Source of the DNA: Castellaniella sp.
GTDB taxonomy: Bacteria > Pseudomonadota > Gammaproteobacteria > Burkholderiales > Burkholderiaceae_B
Direction: 5' to 3'
NCBI RefSeq assembly: GCF_004321985.1
Contig: NZ_SCQN01000044.1
Location: 1-64,000 of the forward strand
Length of the DNA: 64,000 nucleotides
In this document: positions 16,537 to 25,038 of the stretch, in pieces
How positions within the stretch are numbered: the first letter of the stretch is position 1
Layout: each line of letters opens with the position of its first letter
Position numbers and translations under genes: made by a program
The notes under the pieces: generated by a model
The model's database searches: none
What the model saw: only the letters and a program-made list of their open reading frames with translations
Told to the model about the DNA's origin: nothing

Positions 16537-17422
16537 TGGGGGAAATCTCCAGGGAATGCAGGAATGCTTCGATCAGGGTACCGCGATAATGGCTGCGGTG
16601 CAGGACCAGGGAGAGGCGTCGGTCCAGATGCAGGAAGGGCGTGTGCAGCACCCGCAGGCGGCCGGTGGCGACTGCGTCCACCGTGGCAGCTGCCGGCAGG
16701 CAAGCGATGCCCAGGCCGGCAATGACCGCCTGCTTGATGGCTTCGATCTGGCCCAGTTCCAGCAGGATGTGCCCGGGCGGCAGCGAGGTCAGCATCTGTT
16801 CGGTCTGGCTGCGGGTTGCGGAACCGCGCTCGCGCAGGATCCAGTGGGCGTCGGCGAAGTCCTGCGGTGCCAGCCGAGCCTTCAGTGCCAGCGGATTGGT
16901 CGGGGCCGCGCAGACCACCAGCGCGTCGCTGCGCCAGGGGAGCGTCTCCAGTTGTGCATGATGCACTGGGCCTTCGACACAGGCGAGATCGATCTCTCGA
17001 TCCAGCAGGCGACGGGTGATGTCGCGTGTATTGTCGACAGTCAGGTGCAGGGCGATCATGGGATGTTGGGCCACGATGGGCCCCAGAAGTTCCCCGACCA
17101 GATAGTTGCCCACGGTGTTGCTGGCGCCGATGCGCAGTTCACCCGTCAGGGCTCCTTGCAGGTCGGCGTGGCGGCGCTGCATGTCCTGCAGGCGCTCCCG
17201 GATCTCGCGCGCTTGGGCAAGCTGCTCGGCGCCCTGAGTGTTCAGGACCAGTCGTCCCCGGATGCGGTCGAACAGCGGCGCTCCCAGCTGGCGCTCAAGG
17301 TCGCCCAGCGCCATGCTCACCGCGGGCTGGGTCAGGTGCAGCTGCTCGGAGGCCCGCCGTACGCTGCCCAGGGTGGCGACGGCGATGAAGACTTCAAGCT
17401 GACGGATGCTGATGCCGATCAT
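16523..17422 (-). CDS. LysR family transcriptional regulator
   Basis: A 299 aa LTTR. The N-terminal winged HTH reads ISIRQLEVFIAVATLGSV...LHLTQPAVSMALGDLERQLG, the classic LysR signature. A periplasmic-binding-protein-like effector domain follows from about residue 90 (GELRIGASNTVGNYLVGELLG). LTTRs usually control a divergent target, but here the gene lies inside a same-strand run between the sirB-like and patatin genes, so its target is unclear. A 9-bp gap separates it from sirB. Confidence 0.87.
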   Translation of the reverse strand: MIGISIRQLEVFIAVATLGSVRRASEQLHLTQPAVSMALGDLERQLGAPLFDRIRGRLVLNTQGAEQLAQAREIRERLQDMQRRHADLQGALTGELRIGASNTVGNYLVGELLGPIVAQHPMIALHLTVDNTRDITRRLLDREIDLACVEGPVHHAQLETLPWRSDALVVCAAPTNPLALKARLAPQDFADAHWILRERGSATRSQTEQMLTSLPPGHILLELGQIEAIKQAVIAGLGIACLPAAATVDAVATGRLRVLHTPFLHLDRRLSLVLHRSHYRGTLIEAFLHSLEISPNAQD

Positions 17423-17431
17423 GGCGCGCCA

Positions 17432-17809
17432 TTATGCGAACCATGAGGCCGAGTCGTGCCGGATGGCCACGCCAACGATGTAGATGAAGATTGCGACGCC
17501 GACCAGTGCGGCAACCAGTCGCGTGGTCGGGGTGCGCCCGCGCTTGATGGCAATGGTACCCACACCGATATAGAAGACCAGCAGGATGATCTTGGTCAGT
17601 ATCCATGGCTGGTTGGGCCCGATCATCATTGCCAGGATCACCCCGCAGATGAGCAGTACGCTGTCCACGATATGCGGCACGATGCGGACCACGCGATGCT
17701 GCAGCAGCGCTGATCCCGTGATGGACCAGTAGGCCCGGATGACGAAGAAGAGGATGCTCAGACCGACGGCGGTCATGTGCAGGTTCTTGATGGGGAGATA
17801 GTATTCCAT
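17432..17809 (-). CDS. SirB family membrane protein
   Basis: A 125 aa protein with four hydrophobic helices (HMTAVGLSILFFVIRAYW, RIVPHIVDSVLLICGVILAMM, ILTKIILLVFYIGVGTIAI, LVAALVGVAIFIYIVGVAI). The order of conserved residues (KxxHM near the N-terminus, PHIxD in helix 2, KxxLL in helix 3) is that of SirB2-like proteins. The biochemical role of the family is undefined despite the 'invasion regulator' name. It is the first gene of a likely sirB-lysR-patatin transcript. Confidence 0.75.
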   Translation of the reverse strand: MEYYLPIKNLHMTAVGLSILFFVIRAYWSITGSALLQHRVVRIVPHIVDSVLLICGVILAMMIGPNQPWILTKIILLVFYIGVGTIAIKRGRTPTTRLVAALVGVAIFIYIVGVAIRHDSASWFA

Positions 17810-17881
17810 GGGGTCTCACGGAAGCGCACCAGATGCGCACGACAAGGTGTCCAGGCAGTGTACCGTACCCGTCATGGGTCC

Positions 17882-19669
17882 CTAGATCGGCGACAGCGAC
17901 CAGCCGCCGTCGACGCCCGTCAGGACCAACTCCATCCCATGGTGGCGGCGCAGCGAGCTGCGATGGCCCACGCTGACGATGCGAGCACCGGGCAGCTGCT
18001 CGCGCAGCAGGCGGTACATGGCGTCTTCCAGCCCCTCGTCCATGGCGGAGGTGGCTTCGTCCAGGAATGCGGCGCTGGGGTGGGTGATGAGCAGGCGCCC
18101 GAAGGCCAGGCGTTGCTGCTCACCCAGCGACAGAATGCGGCTCCAGTCGTCGTGTACGTCGAGCTGGTCGCGCAGCTGGCCGAGCTGCACGAGCTGCAAG
18201 ATTTTTTGGTCATCCACCGTTGTATCGTCAGTCACCGGCAACGGGTAATGCAGCGCCTGCCGCAATGTACCCAGCGGCAGATAGGGCTTTTGCGCCAGAA
18301 ACAGCGATGCGGTCTGGGGTCGCACGATTTCGCCGGACCCATAGGGCCAGATCCCCGCGATCATGCGCAGCAGCGTCGTCTTGCCCGAACCCGACGGTCC
18401 CCGCACCAGCAGCGGCTGTTCGCTGGAGACCTCGAGGTTCACGTCCTTAAGTAACGCCTGGCCGTCTGGCCGGCAAACCGTGACGCCCAGCAGCGCCAGC
18501 CGTTGTCCGTCCTGACGCGATGATGGCAGCGTCATGGCCCGTGCTGCATCGATGGTGTCATCGAATCCGGACAGACGCACCAGGGTGGCGCGATACGTGG
18601 CGAAGCTGTCGTAAATGTTGCGGAAGAAGGACAGGTTGGTCTGCAGCTGCCCGAAGGCCTGTGCGGTCTGGATCAGATCGCCCAGACTGATTTGCTTCGT
18701 GAAAAACCGCACTGCCTGGATGATGAAGGGGAAGACCACGGCGGTCTGTGTCACCACGAAATTGAACCCCAGGAATTTCAGCGACCGGTAGATGATGTCC
18801 CAGGCATTGCCGATGACTTGTCTGAATACCCCGCGCAGCGTGCCGCCCTCGACGCGCTCACCGCGATAGAACGCGATGCTCTCCGCGTATTCACGCACAC
18901 GGACCAGTGCATAACGGTAGTCGGCGTTGAGTTTTTCGTTCAGGAAGTTCAGGTTGATCAGCGGTTTGCCGATCCAGATGGCCAGGATCGTGGCGACGAA
19001 AACGTAGATGAAGACCAGGAACACCATGGCTCGTGGGATTTGGTAGCCCAGCACGGTCATGGGACCGGACAGGGACCACAGGATGGCCGTGAACGCGATC
19101 GTCGAGACCAGCGAATTGATCAGGCCCACCGCCAACGTCATGGACGTCTGGGCGAAGCTGGTGATGTCCTGCTGGATCCGCTGGTCCGGGTTGTCGGCGA
19201 GGTGGCTCAGCGATAGTGACCGGTAATAGGCCTGATGCTCCATCCAGCGCACCAGCATGCGTTCATTGAGCCATTCGCGCCAATGGACGACGAAAGCCTG
19301 CTCGACATAGAAGTCGAATAGTGAGCGCACCACGTGAACAGTCGCCAGGACGGCAAACAGCAGCATTGCGGCCCAGAAACCCGCTTCGTCCAGCTTTTGC
19401 AATGCGCTGTACATGGTGTTGTACCAGTTCGAGAACAGTACATCCACGCGAACGGCCGCAAGCGTCAGCAGCAGGATCAGTGCGAGCCCGGCGATCGGCT
19501 TCCAGCTTCGGCGAGGGGAAAAGTAGGCGGCCGTCAGACGCCAGAACTGGTTGCCCCATCGGGTGAAACGCACCAGCCCCCAGGTGATGAATACCCCGAC
19601 CAGCAGTGTCAGGACGTAGGCCTTGAGAAGCCACATGCCGCTTTCGATCAGCGCAACTTTCCATTCCAT
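17882..19669 (-). CDS. SbmA/YddA-type ABC transporter, fused permease and ATPase
   Basis: A 595 aa half-transporter. The membrane domain (residues 1 to about 370) is of the ABC_membrane_2/SbmA-BacA type, with features such as VDVLFSNWYNTMYSALQ and WREWLNERMLVRWM followed by LADNPDQRIQQDI. The ATPase has Walker A GPSGSGKTTLL, the degenerate signature LSLGEQQRLAFGRLL and Walker B AAFLDEATSAMD. Related YddA-like proteins are thought to move peptides, vitamins or fatty acyl compounds. I start at 19669 (MEWKVALIESG); the longer frame lacks support. It is divergent from norB. Confidence 0.85.
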   Translation of the reverse strand: MEWKVALIESGMWLLKAYVLTLLVGVFITWGLVRFTRWGNQFWRLTAAYFSPRRSWKPIAGLALILLLTLAAVRVDVLFSNWYNTMYSALQKLDEAGFWAAMLLFAVLATVHVVRSLFDFYVEQAFVVHWREWLNERMLVRWMEHQAYYRSLSLSHLADNPDQRIQQDITSFAQTSMTLAVGLINSLVSTIAFTAILWSLSGPMTVLGYQIPRAMVFLVFIYVFVATILAIWIGKPLINLNFLNEKLNADYRYALVRVREYAESIAFYRGERVEGGTLRGVFRQVIGNAWDIIYRSLKFLGFNFVVTQTAVVFPFIIQAVRFFTKQISLGDLIQTAQAFGQLQTNLSFFRNIYDSFATYRATLVRLSGFDDTIDAARAMTLPSSRQDGQRLALLGVTVCRPDGQALLKDVNLEVSSEQPLLVRGPSGSGKTTLLRMIAGIWPYGSGEIVRPQTASLFLAQKPYLPLGTLRQALHYPLPVTDDTTVDDQKILQLVQLGQLRDQLDVHDDWSRILSLGEQQRLAFGRLLITHPSAAFLDEATSAMDEGLEDAMYRLLREQLPGARIVSVGHRSSLRRHHGMELVLTGVDGGWSLSPI

Positions 19670-19793
19670 GGGTGTTGGATGTCCTTGAGGGTTCGTTCCA
19701 GATGCAGCCCGGGGCGAGGGCATTGTAGGTTGGATGGTACAGGACCGGGAAGTTTTCGATTTTGCTGCGAATGCACATGAGTGTGAGGCTGGT

Positions 19794-19807
19794 TTGATCT
19801 ATATCAG
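19794..19807 (+). promoter_or_regulatory. FNR/DNR-type box upstream of nitric oxide reductase
   Basis: TTGAT-CTAT-ATCAG matches the FNR/NNR consensus TTGAT-N4-ATCAA in 9 of 10 defined positions. Its centre lies about 41 bp before a start expected from the TAGCAT -10-like hexamer at 19830-19835, the class II activator spacing. Control of norB by an NO- or oxygen-responsive FNR/DNR protein is inferred. Confidence 0.6.
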
Positions 19808-19826
19808 GGTTTTCCCTAAAACCCTG
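19805..19826. promoter_or_regulatory. 22-bp palindrome in the norB promoter
   Basis: CAGGGTTTT (19805-19813) and AAAACCCTG (19818-19826) are exact complements around CCCT. The element lies between the FNR-type box and the probable -10 region, where a repressor would occlude RNA polymerase. It does not match the NsrR or NorR consensus sequences I know. Confidence 0.55.
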
Positions 19827-19909
19827 GGTTAGCATCCTAGCGACTCGGGGAGGTGGCCGTGGGCCGCGCACCCGACCGGAAGCTCTCAACGCTGCTAAAG
19901 GAAACCTTC

Positions 19910-22186
19910 ATGAGAGAGTACAAGAAGTTGTGGTGGACGCTGATCGGTGTTCTGGTCGCGTCTTTCGCCGTGCTGGGGTGGATGGGCAAGGAGGTCTATC
20001 ACCAGGCGCCGCCTATCCCGGCACAGGTCGCGACAGCCGATGGTCGGGTCCTGATGACTCAGACCGACATTCTGGACGGGCAAAGCGCCTGGCAGTCGGC
20101 TGGTGGCATGACGCTGGGCTCCGTCTGGGGGCATGGCGCCTATCAGGCGCCGGACTGGACGGCGGACTGGTTGCACCGCGAGCTGACCGCGTGGCTGGAT
20201 CTGTCCGCGCAGGCCCAGTATGGAGTGAATTTTGCTCGGCTCGATGGGGATGCCCAAGCGGTGCTGCAGCGCCGGTTGACGGCGGAATACCGCAAGAACA
20301 CCTACGATCCGGCAACGGGTTCGGTGACGGTTTCGGCGCGTCGGGCGCAGGCCATCGCGCAGACGGCTCGCTATTACGAGCAGTTGTTCGGTGATGATCC
20401 GGCCTTGCACCTGAGCCGCGAGCACTTCGCCATGAAGGAAGGTACGCTGCCGGATGCCACGGCGCGCGAACGTCTGACCAACTTCTTCTTCTGGACGGCG
20501 TGGGCGGCATCCACGGATCGTCCGGGCAGCGTGGCGACCTATACCAACAATTGGCCGCATGAGCCGCTCATCAACAACGTGCCGACCGCGGAAAACATGG
20601 TGTGGTCCATCGTCAGCGTCGTGGTGCTGATCGCCGGGGTGGGGTTGCTGGTGTGGGGTTGGGCCTTCACGCATCGCGAGGAGCCGCCTGAGCCGGCCCC
20701 CGCCCATGATCCGCTCACGCGTATTGCGCTCACTCCCTCGCAGCGAGCGCTGGGCAAATACCTGTTCCTCGTGGTGGCGCTCTTCGTGGCCCAGATCTTC
20801 ATCGGCGGTTTGACGGCGCACTATACGGTCGAGGGACAGACTTTCTACGGCATCAACATATCGGCCTGGTTTCCTTATTCTCTGGTGCGGACTTGGCATG
20901 TGCAGGCCGCCCTGTTCTGGATTGCGACCGGTTTCCTGGCGGCAGGCCTGTTTCTTGCGCCCATCATCAATGGTGGCAAGGACCCGAAATTCCAGAAGCT
21001 GGGGGTGGACATCCTGTTCTGGGCGCTGATCGTGGTTGTGATCGGCTCGTTCACCGGGAATTTTGCCGCGATCGCGCATCTGATGCCGCCGGAGTGGAAC
21101 TTCTGGCTGGGCCACCAGGGCTATGAGTATGTCGAGCTGGGCCGTCTGTGGCAGATTGGCAAGTTCCTGGGTGTGGTGTTCTGGCTGGTTCTGATGCTGC
21201 GCGGCATTGTCCCTGGCCTCAGGCAGCGGGGCGACAAGAACCTGTTGGCGCTCTTTACTGCCTCCGTGATCGCCATCGGGCTGTTTTATGGCGCGGGCCT
21301 TGCCTACGGTGAGAAGACCAACCTTTCCATCATGGAATACTGGCGCTGGTGGGTGGTGCATTTGTGGGTGGAGGGCTTCTTCGAGGTCTTCGCCACGACC
21401 GCGCTCGCCTTCATCTTCTCGACCATGGGGCTGGTTTCCCGGCGCGGCGCAACTGTCGCCAGCCTGAGCTCCGCCGTGCTGTTCATGCTGGGCGGGACGC
21501 CGGGTACCATGCACCACCTGTATTTCTCGGGGACTACCACACCCATCATGGCCATCGGCGCGTCGTTCAGCGCGCTGGAGGTCGTACCGCTGGTCGTGCT
21601 GGGCTACGAAGCCTGGGAAAACTGGCGCCTCAAGGCTCGTGCCCCCTGGATGGAGGCATTGCGCTGGCCACTGCAGTTCTTTGTCGCGGTGGCCTTCTGG
21701 AACATGTTTGGTGCCGGTGTGTTCGGCTTCATGGTCAACCCGCCGATTGCCCTCTACTACATCCAGGGTCTGAACACCACGGCCGTGCATGCCCATGCCG
21801 CGCTCTTCGGTGTCTATGGCTTCCTGGCGCTGGGCTTCACGCTGTTCGTGCTGCGCTATGTACGCCCGCAGATGCAATTCAATGACGGGCTGATGAAGAC
21901 CTCATTCTGGTGCATGAACGCAGGCCTGGTCCTGATGATCGTGCTCAGTCTTCTGCCCATCGGCCTCATGCAGTTCCATGCCAGTGTCAGTGTGGGAACC
22001 TGGTGGGCGCGCGGCGAGACCTTCATGCAGCAGGACATTTTGCAGACCCTGCGCTGGATGCGGACCTTCGGTGATGTGGTCTTCATCGTGGGCGGCCTGG
22101 GCGTCATGTGGCAGGTGGTTTCGGCCCTGTTCGGCGGCCGGCAAACGGTAGCGTCGGATGCGGCGTTGGCTGCCCAGAAGAGCTGA
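19910..22186 (+). CDS. norB: Quinol-dependent nitric oxide reductase (qNor)
   Basis: A 758 aa single-subunit NO reductase that reduces 2 NO to N2O at the inner membrane using quinol. The fused N-terminal extension (first 230 residues, one TM then periplasmic) replaces NorC and has no CxxCH heme c site. The heme-copper-like core follows: the WHVQAALFWIATGF heme b His, the HLWVEGFFEVFATT Glu pair, GTMHHLYFSG with the FeB His pair, and VHAHAALFGVYGF with heme ligands. Length is normal for qNor. The ATG at 19910 has an AAAGGA site. No norQ, norD or norR genes are adjacent; regulation is through the upstream FNR-type box. Confidence 0.92.
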   Translation: MREYKKLWWTLIGVLVASFAVLGWMGKEVYHQAPPIPAQVATADGRVLMTQTDILDGQSAWQSAGGMTLGSVWGHGAYQAPDWTADWLHRELTAWLDLSAQAQYGVNFARLDGDAQAVLQRRLTAEYRKNTYDPATGSVTVSARRAQAIAQTARYYEQLFGDDPALHLSREHFAMKEGTLPDATARERLTNFFFWTAWAASTDRPGSVATYTNNWPHEPLINNVPTAENMVWSIVSVVVLIAGVGLLVWGWAFTHREEPPEPAPAHDPLTRIALTPSQRALGKYLFLVVALFVAQIFIGGLTAHYTVEGQTFYGINISAWFPYSLVRTWHVQAALFWIATGFLAAGLFLAPIINGGKDPKFQKLGVDILFWALIVVVIGSFTGNFAAIAHLMPPEWNFWLGHQGYEYVELGRLWQIGKFLGVVFWLVLMLRGIVPGLRQRGDKNLLALFTASVIAIGLFYGAGLAYGEKTNLSIMEYWRWWVVHLWVEGFFEVFATTALAFIFSTMGLVSRRGATVASLSSAVLFMLGGTPGTMHHLYFSGTTTPIMAIGASFSALEVVPLVVLGYEAWENWRLKARAPWMEALRWPLQFFVAVAFWNMFGAGVFGFMVNPPIALYYIQGLNTTAVHAHAALFGVYGFLALGFTLFVLRYVRPQMQFNDGLMKTSFWCMNAGLVLMIVLSLLPIGLMQFHASVSVGTWWARGETFMQQDILQTLRWMRTFGDVVFIVGGLGVMWQVVSALFGGRQTVASDAALAAQKS

Positions 22187-22211
22187 CTCAGGGATTCTCC
22201 TAGGGTCTTTT

Positions 22212-22251
22212 GGGGCCGGCGGCGGGCGACGTCGCCGGTTCCGCAGGCCCC
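22212..22251. repeat. Nested GC-rich hairpin between norB and the binding-protein gene
   Basis: GGGGCC (22212) pairs with GGCCCC (22246-22251), and inside it CCGGCG pairs with CGCCGG. The hairpin begins 25 bp after the norB stop. There is no T-tract, so a Rho-independent terminator is only possible; an mRNA-stabilising 3' structure is another option. Confidence 0.4.
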
Positions 22252-22303
22252 GACCGGGTTACATTGAATCGGTGGGATCGATGGATCCCGGAGGAGACCA
22301 TAC

Positions 22304-23479
22304 ATGATTCGAATACCGAAATTGAAAGTCGCGCTGGCTGCCTTGTGTCTTGCGGCAGCGGCGCCTGGCCTGTCACAGGCCAAGGATTTGAAAATCGGGC
22401 TCGTCGTTCCGCTTTCGGGGCCTTTTGCCACGACCGGTCAGCAGATGATGAACGGCGTGAAGCTGTACGTTCAGCAGCATGGCGATACGGTAGCCGGGCG
22501 CAAGGTCGTGCTGATCGTGAAGGACGATACCGGTGTCAACCCCACTATCACCAAACGTGAGGCCCAGGGGCTGCTCATCAACGACAAGGTCGACGTACTG
22601 GCGGGCTTTGGTCTGACTCCGGGCGCCTTTGCGGCGGCACCGCTGGCACAAGAGACCCACACGCCCATGGTCGTAATGAACGCGGCCACCTCGGCCATCA
22701 CCACCAAGTCTGACTACATCACCCGTACTTCCACGACGTTGCCGCAAGTTGCGGCGCCCATGGCGACCTGGGCCAGGGAAAATGGCGTCAAAAAGGTCTA
22801 TGTCATCGTGGCTGACTACGGTCCCGGTCATGATGCCGCCAAACAGTTCAAGAAGACCTTTACGGCGGCGGGTGGGGAAATCGTTGGGGAATTGCATACG
22901 CCGCTGACCAGCCCGGACTTCGCGCCGTTCCTCCAGAAGATCAAGGACGCGAAGCCGGATGCCCTGTTCTTGTTCATCCCCAACGGTGATCAGGGGATCG
23001 CTTTCGCCAAGGGCTACAAAGAGCGTGGTCTGGACAAGGCCGGGATCAAGCTGCTGGCGACCGGTGACATCACGACCGAGGACATGATCGATGCCATGGG
23101 CGACAGCGCACTGGGGATCATCACCTCCTATTACTACGCACAGTCTCACGACTCGCCGGAAAACAAGGCGTATGTCGCGGCCTATGCAAAGGCGTATCCG
23201 GGGGTGCGCCCGAACATGATTTCAGTGGCCGGGTACGACGGCATGCATCTGATCTACCAAGCCCTGGAGAAGACCAAAGGCGACGCCAGCGGGGATGTTT
23301 TCATGGCGGCAGTCAAGGGCATGAAGTGGATGAGCCCGCGCGGGCCCATCCTGATTGATCCAAAGACCCGAGACATCATCCAGAACGTCTATATTCGCCG
23401 GGTGGAGCGGGTCAACGGTGTCTTGCAGAACGTGGAGTTCCATACCTACCAGGCGGTGAAAGACCCTGAGAAAAGTTGA
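22304..23479 (+). CDS. ABC transporter substrate-binding protein, LivK/branched-chain amino acid type
   Basis: A 391 aa periplasmic protein. The signal peptide (KVALAALCLAAAAPGLSQA) is followed by KDLKIGLVVPLSGPFATTGQQMMNG, the Peripla_BP_6 opening. Two alpha/beta lobes follow (hinge segments KKVYVIVADYGPG and DALFLFIPNGDQGIAFAKG). It would bind an amino acid, amide or aromatic acid for an ABC importer, but no permease or ATPase genes are adjacent, so it is an orphan. It has a GGAGG Shine-Dalgarno at 22290. It ends 1 bp from the convergent permease gene. Confidence 0.87.
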   Translation: MIRIPKLKVALAALCLAAAAPGLSQAKDLKIGLVVPLSGPFATTGQQMMNGVKLYVQQHGDTVAGRKVVLIVKDDTGVNPTITKREAQGLLINDKVDVLAGFGLTPGAFAAAPLAQETHTPMVVMNAATSAITTKSDYITRTSTTLPQVAAPMATWARENGVKKVYVIVADYGPGHDAAKQFKKTFTAAGGEIVGELHTPLTSPDFAPFLQKIKDAKPDALFLFIPNGDQGIAFAKGYKERGLDKAGIKLLATGDITTEDMIDAMGDSALGIITSYYYAQSHDSPENKAYVAAYAKAYPGVRPNMISVAGYDGMHLIYQALEKTKGDASGDVFMAAVKGMKWMSPRGPILIDPKTRDIIQNVYIRRVERVNGVLQNVEFHTYQAVKDPEKS

Positions 23480-23480
23480 T

Positions 23481-24764
23481 TCATTGCGTGGCCGCCCGGG
23501 TGGCGCGAGCACCGAAACGGGCACTCGCGGCTCCCAGGACGAAGGTCAGCAGCAGGGTGGGCAGGGCACTGCCGTATTGGGGTGCCCATTGAGCCAGCAC
23601 CTGATAGCATGCGATTCCCAGTACCCAAATGAGGGCCGGTGCCGTGTGGATCGCTCGAGGCGCGTTGGGCTGTTGGTTCGGGTGTGTGCCCAGGCGCCCC
23701 AGGATCACCCCAAAGAGCGGTACGAAGACCGAGCTCAGCGTCAGCAGGAACGGCTCCAGACTATGCATCGGCAGGACCATCGCGAAGGCGATGGAGGCAG
23801 CAGCCAGAATGGTGCTCCAGGTCCGTACACTGATCGACGGCAGCAGGCTCTGGGTGCAGACGGACCCGGAATACAGGTCGCCATAGGTGTTGTCCAGCTC
23901 GTCGATCAAGATCAGGCCCAGCGCGAGCAGCCCGCCTTGTGCCAGCAATAGGGCGCTGACCATGTCCACGTTTGGTCCGGTCACGGTGATGACCAGCACC
24001 CCCAGCGCGTAACACCAGATGTTGGCGATGGTGTAGCCCAGCCATGTGCCGCCCAGTGCGCCTCGTGCGCTCTTGCCGTGGCGCGCGTAGTCGGCGACCA
24101 GCGGGAGCCACGAGACCGGCATTGCGATCACCAGATCCAGCGCCTGGAAGGTGTTCATGCTTCCGTCGCCGGCGCGTTGCCAAAGGGCGTGAAGTCCCTG
24201 TGTGTCGAGCTTCAGCGCGAATTGTGCCGACAGCCACAGCAGGGACAGGATGACGAGCGGCAGCCCGGCGCGGCTGACGATGCGCCGCACCAGCGTTACC
24301 ATGGATCCGCGCAGCAGAGCCATGACGATCAGGCCCCACAGCAGGGTGGGCAGGACCAGCCCGGGGTCCATGCCGAACGCCTGGCGGCCAATGGCGCGCG
24401 TGCCGTCGCGCATCACGACCAGCTCGAAGGTGGCCCAGCCTAGCAGCTGAATCACGTTGAGCAAGACTGGGAGGCGGGCAAACCGGTGGCCGTAGACCAC
24501 GTGGATCAAGCCTGCACTGGACAGGCCGTTCTCGCAGCCGATGCGGGCGACCCACGCAAGCAGACCAGCCCCCACGACGGAACCGGCGATGACCGCCGAC
24601 AAGGCGTCTCGGGTGCCCAGCGCGGGCACCAGATAGGCACCCACCTGAATCACTAGCAGCCCTACTCCCAGGCTGAACCAGAGGGATGTGTGGTCTCGCC
24701 AGCTGAAGACGCGTTCTGCGGCCGGGATGGTGTCGGACGAAGGAGATGAAACGGAGGAACTCAT
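23481..24764 (-). CDS. cytX: NCS1 family permease, probable hydroxymethylpyrimidine/thiamin precursor transporter
   Basis: A 427 aa cytosine-permease-family protein with about 12 hydrophobic segments. FSWRDHTSLWFSLGVGLLVIQVGAYLVPAL is the conserved TM1 region and PVSWLPLVADYARHGKSARG the family signature. A TPP riboswitch lies in its leader, so the likely cargo is a thiamin precursor such as HMP, as for CytX; this is an inference from the riboswitch. I start at 24764 (MSSSVSSPSS) because the longer frame runs into the riboswitch. It is convergent with the binding-protein gene. Confidence 0.82.
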   Translation of the reverse strand: MSSSVSSPSSDTIPAAERVFSWRDHTSLWFSLGVGLLVIQVGAYLVPALGTRDALSAVIAGSVVGAGLLAWVARIGCENGLSSAGLIHVVYGHRFARLPVLLNVIQLLGWATFELVVMRDGTRAIGRQAFGMDPGLVLPTLLWGLIVMALLRGSMVTLVRRIVSRAGLPLVILSLLWLSAQFALKLDTQGLHALWQRAGDGSMNTFQALDLVIAMPVSWLPLVADYARHGKSARGALGGTWLGYTIANIWCYALGVLVITVTGPNVDMVSALLLAQGGLLALGLILIDELDNTYGDLYSGSVCTQSLLPSISVRTWSTILAAASIAFAMVLPMHSLEPFLLTLSSVFVPLFGVILGRLGTHPNQQPNAPRAIHTAPALIWVLGIACYQVLAQWAPQYGSALPTLLLTFVLGAASARFGARATRAATQ

Positions 24765-24824
24765 GATGCGCCTGTCAAAAAGCGAGGAGGCAGGCGCGCG
24801 GCAACGCAAAGCGCCACCGTAGCG

Positions 24825-24905
24825 AGCTGCTTTCCTGCGCGAGGATGATCTCAATCAGGTTCGAAGGGACTGTCTCAGCCGCGTGAGCGGCACCCCTAGC
24901 GATGC
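24825..24905 (-). ncRNA. TPP riboswitch (THI element)
   Basis: On the - strand the leader shows the THI-box order: GGGGTGCC, then GGCTGAGA (CTGAGA at 24878-24873), a variable P3 arm, then ACCTGAT (24860-24854) and the closing GCGCAGGAAAGC. These are the invariant J2/3 and J4/5 sequences that bind thiamin pyrophosphate. It lies about 60 bp before the NCS1 permease start, which it should switch off when TPP is abundant. A run of five T lies between it and the ATG, but I cannot tell transcriptional from translational control. Confidence 0.92.
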
Positions 24906-25038
24906 TCGTGTGGTGAATCTTCGGTGATTTTAGGAGTGTCGGGCTTGTGCAGCAAGCATGCTGGGTGATCGCGCCGTGCGGCCGATAGTGCGGTCGGATG
25001 CATGGGGCCGGCTTTGCCAAGTGGCCAGCCGACACCGG

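Noticed and set aside
19895-21877. Long - strand open frame (660 codons) across norB
   Set aside because: Antisense to qNor, with His/Arg/Gln-rich low-complexity sequence; no family features.
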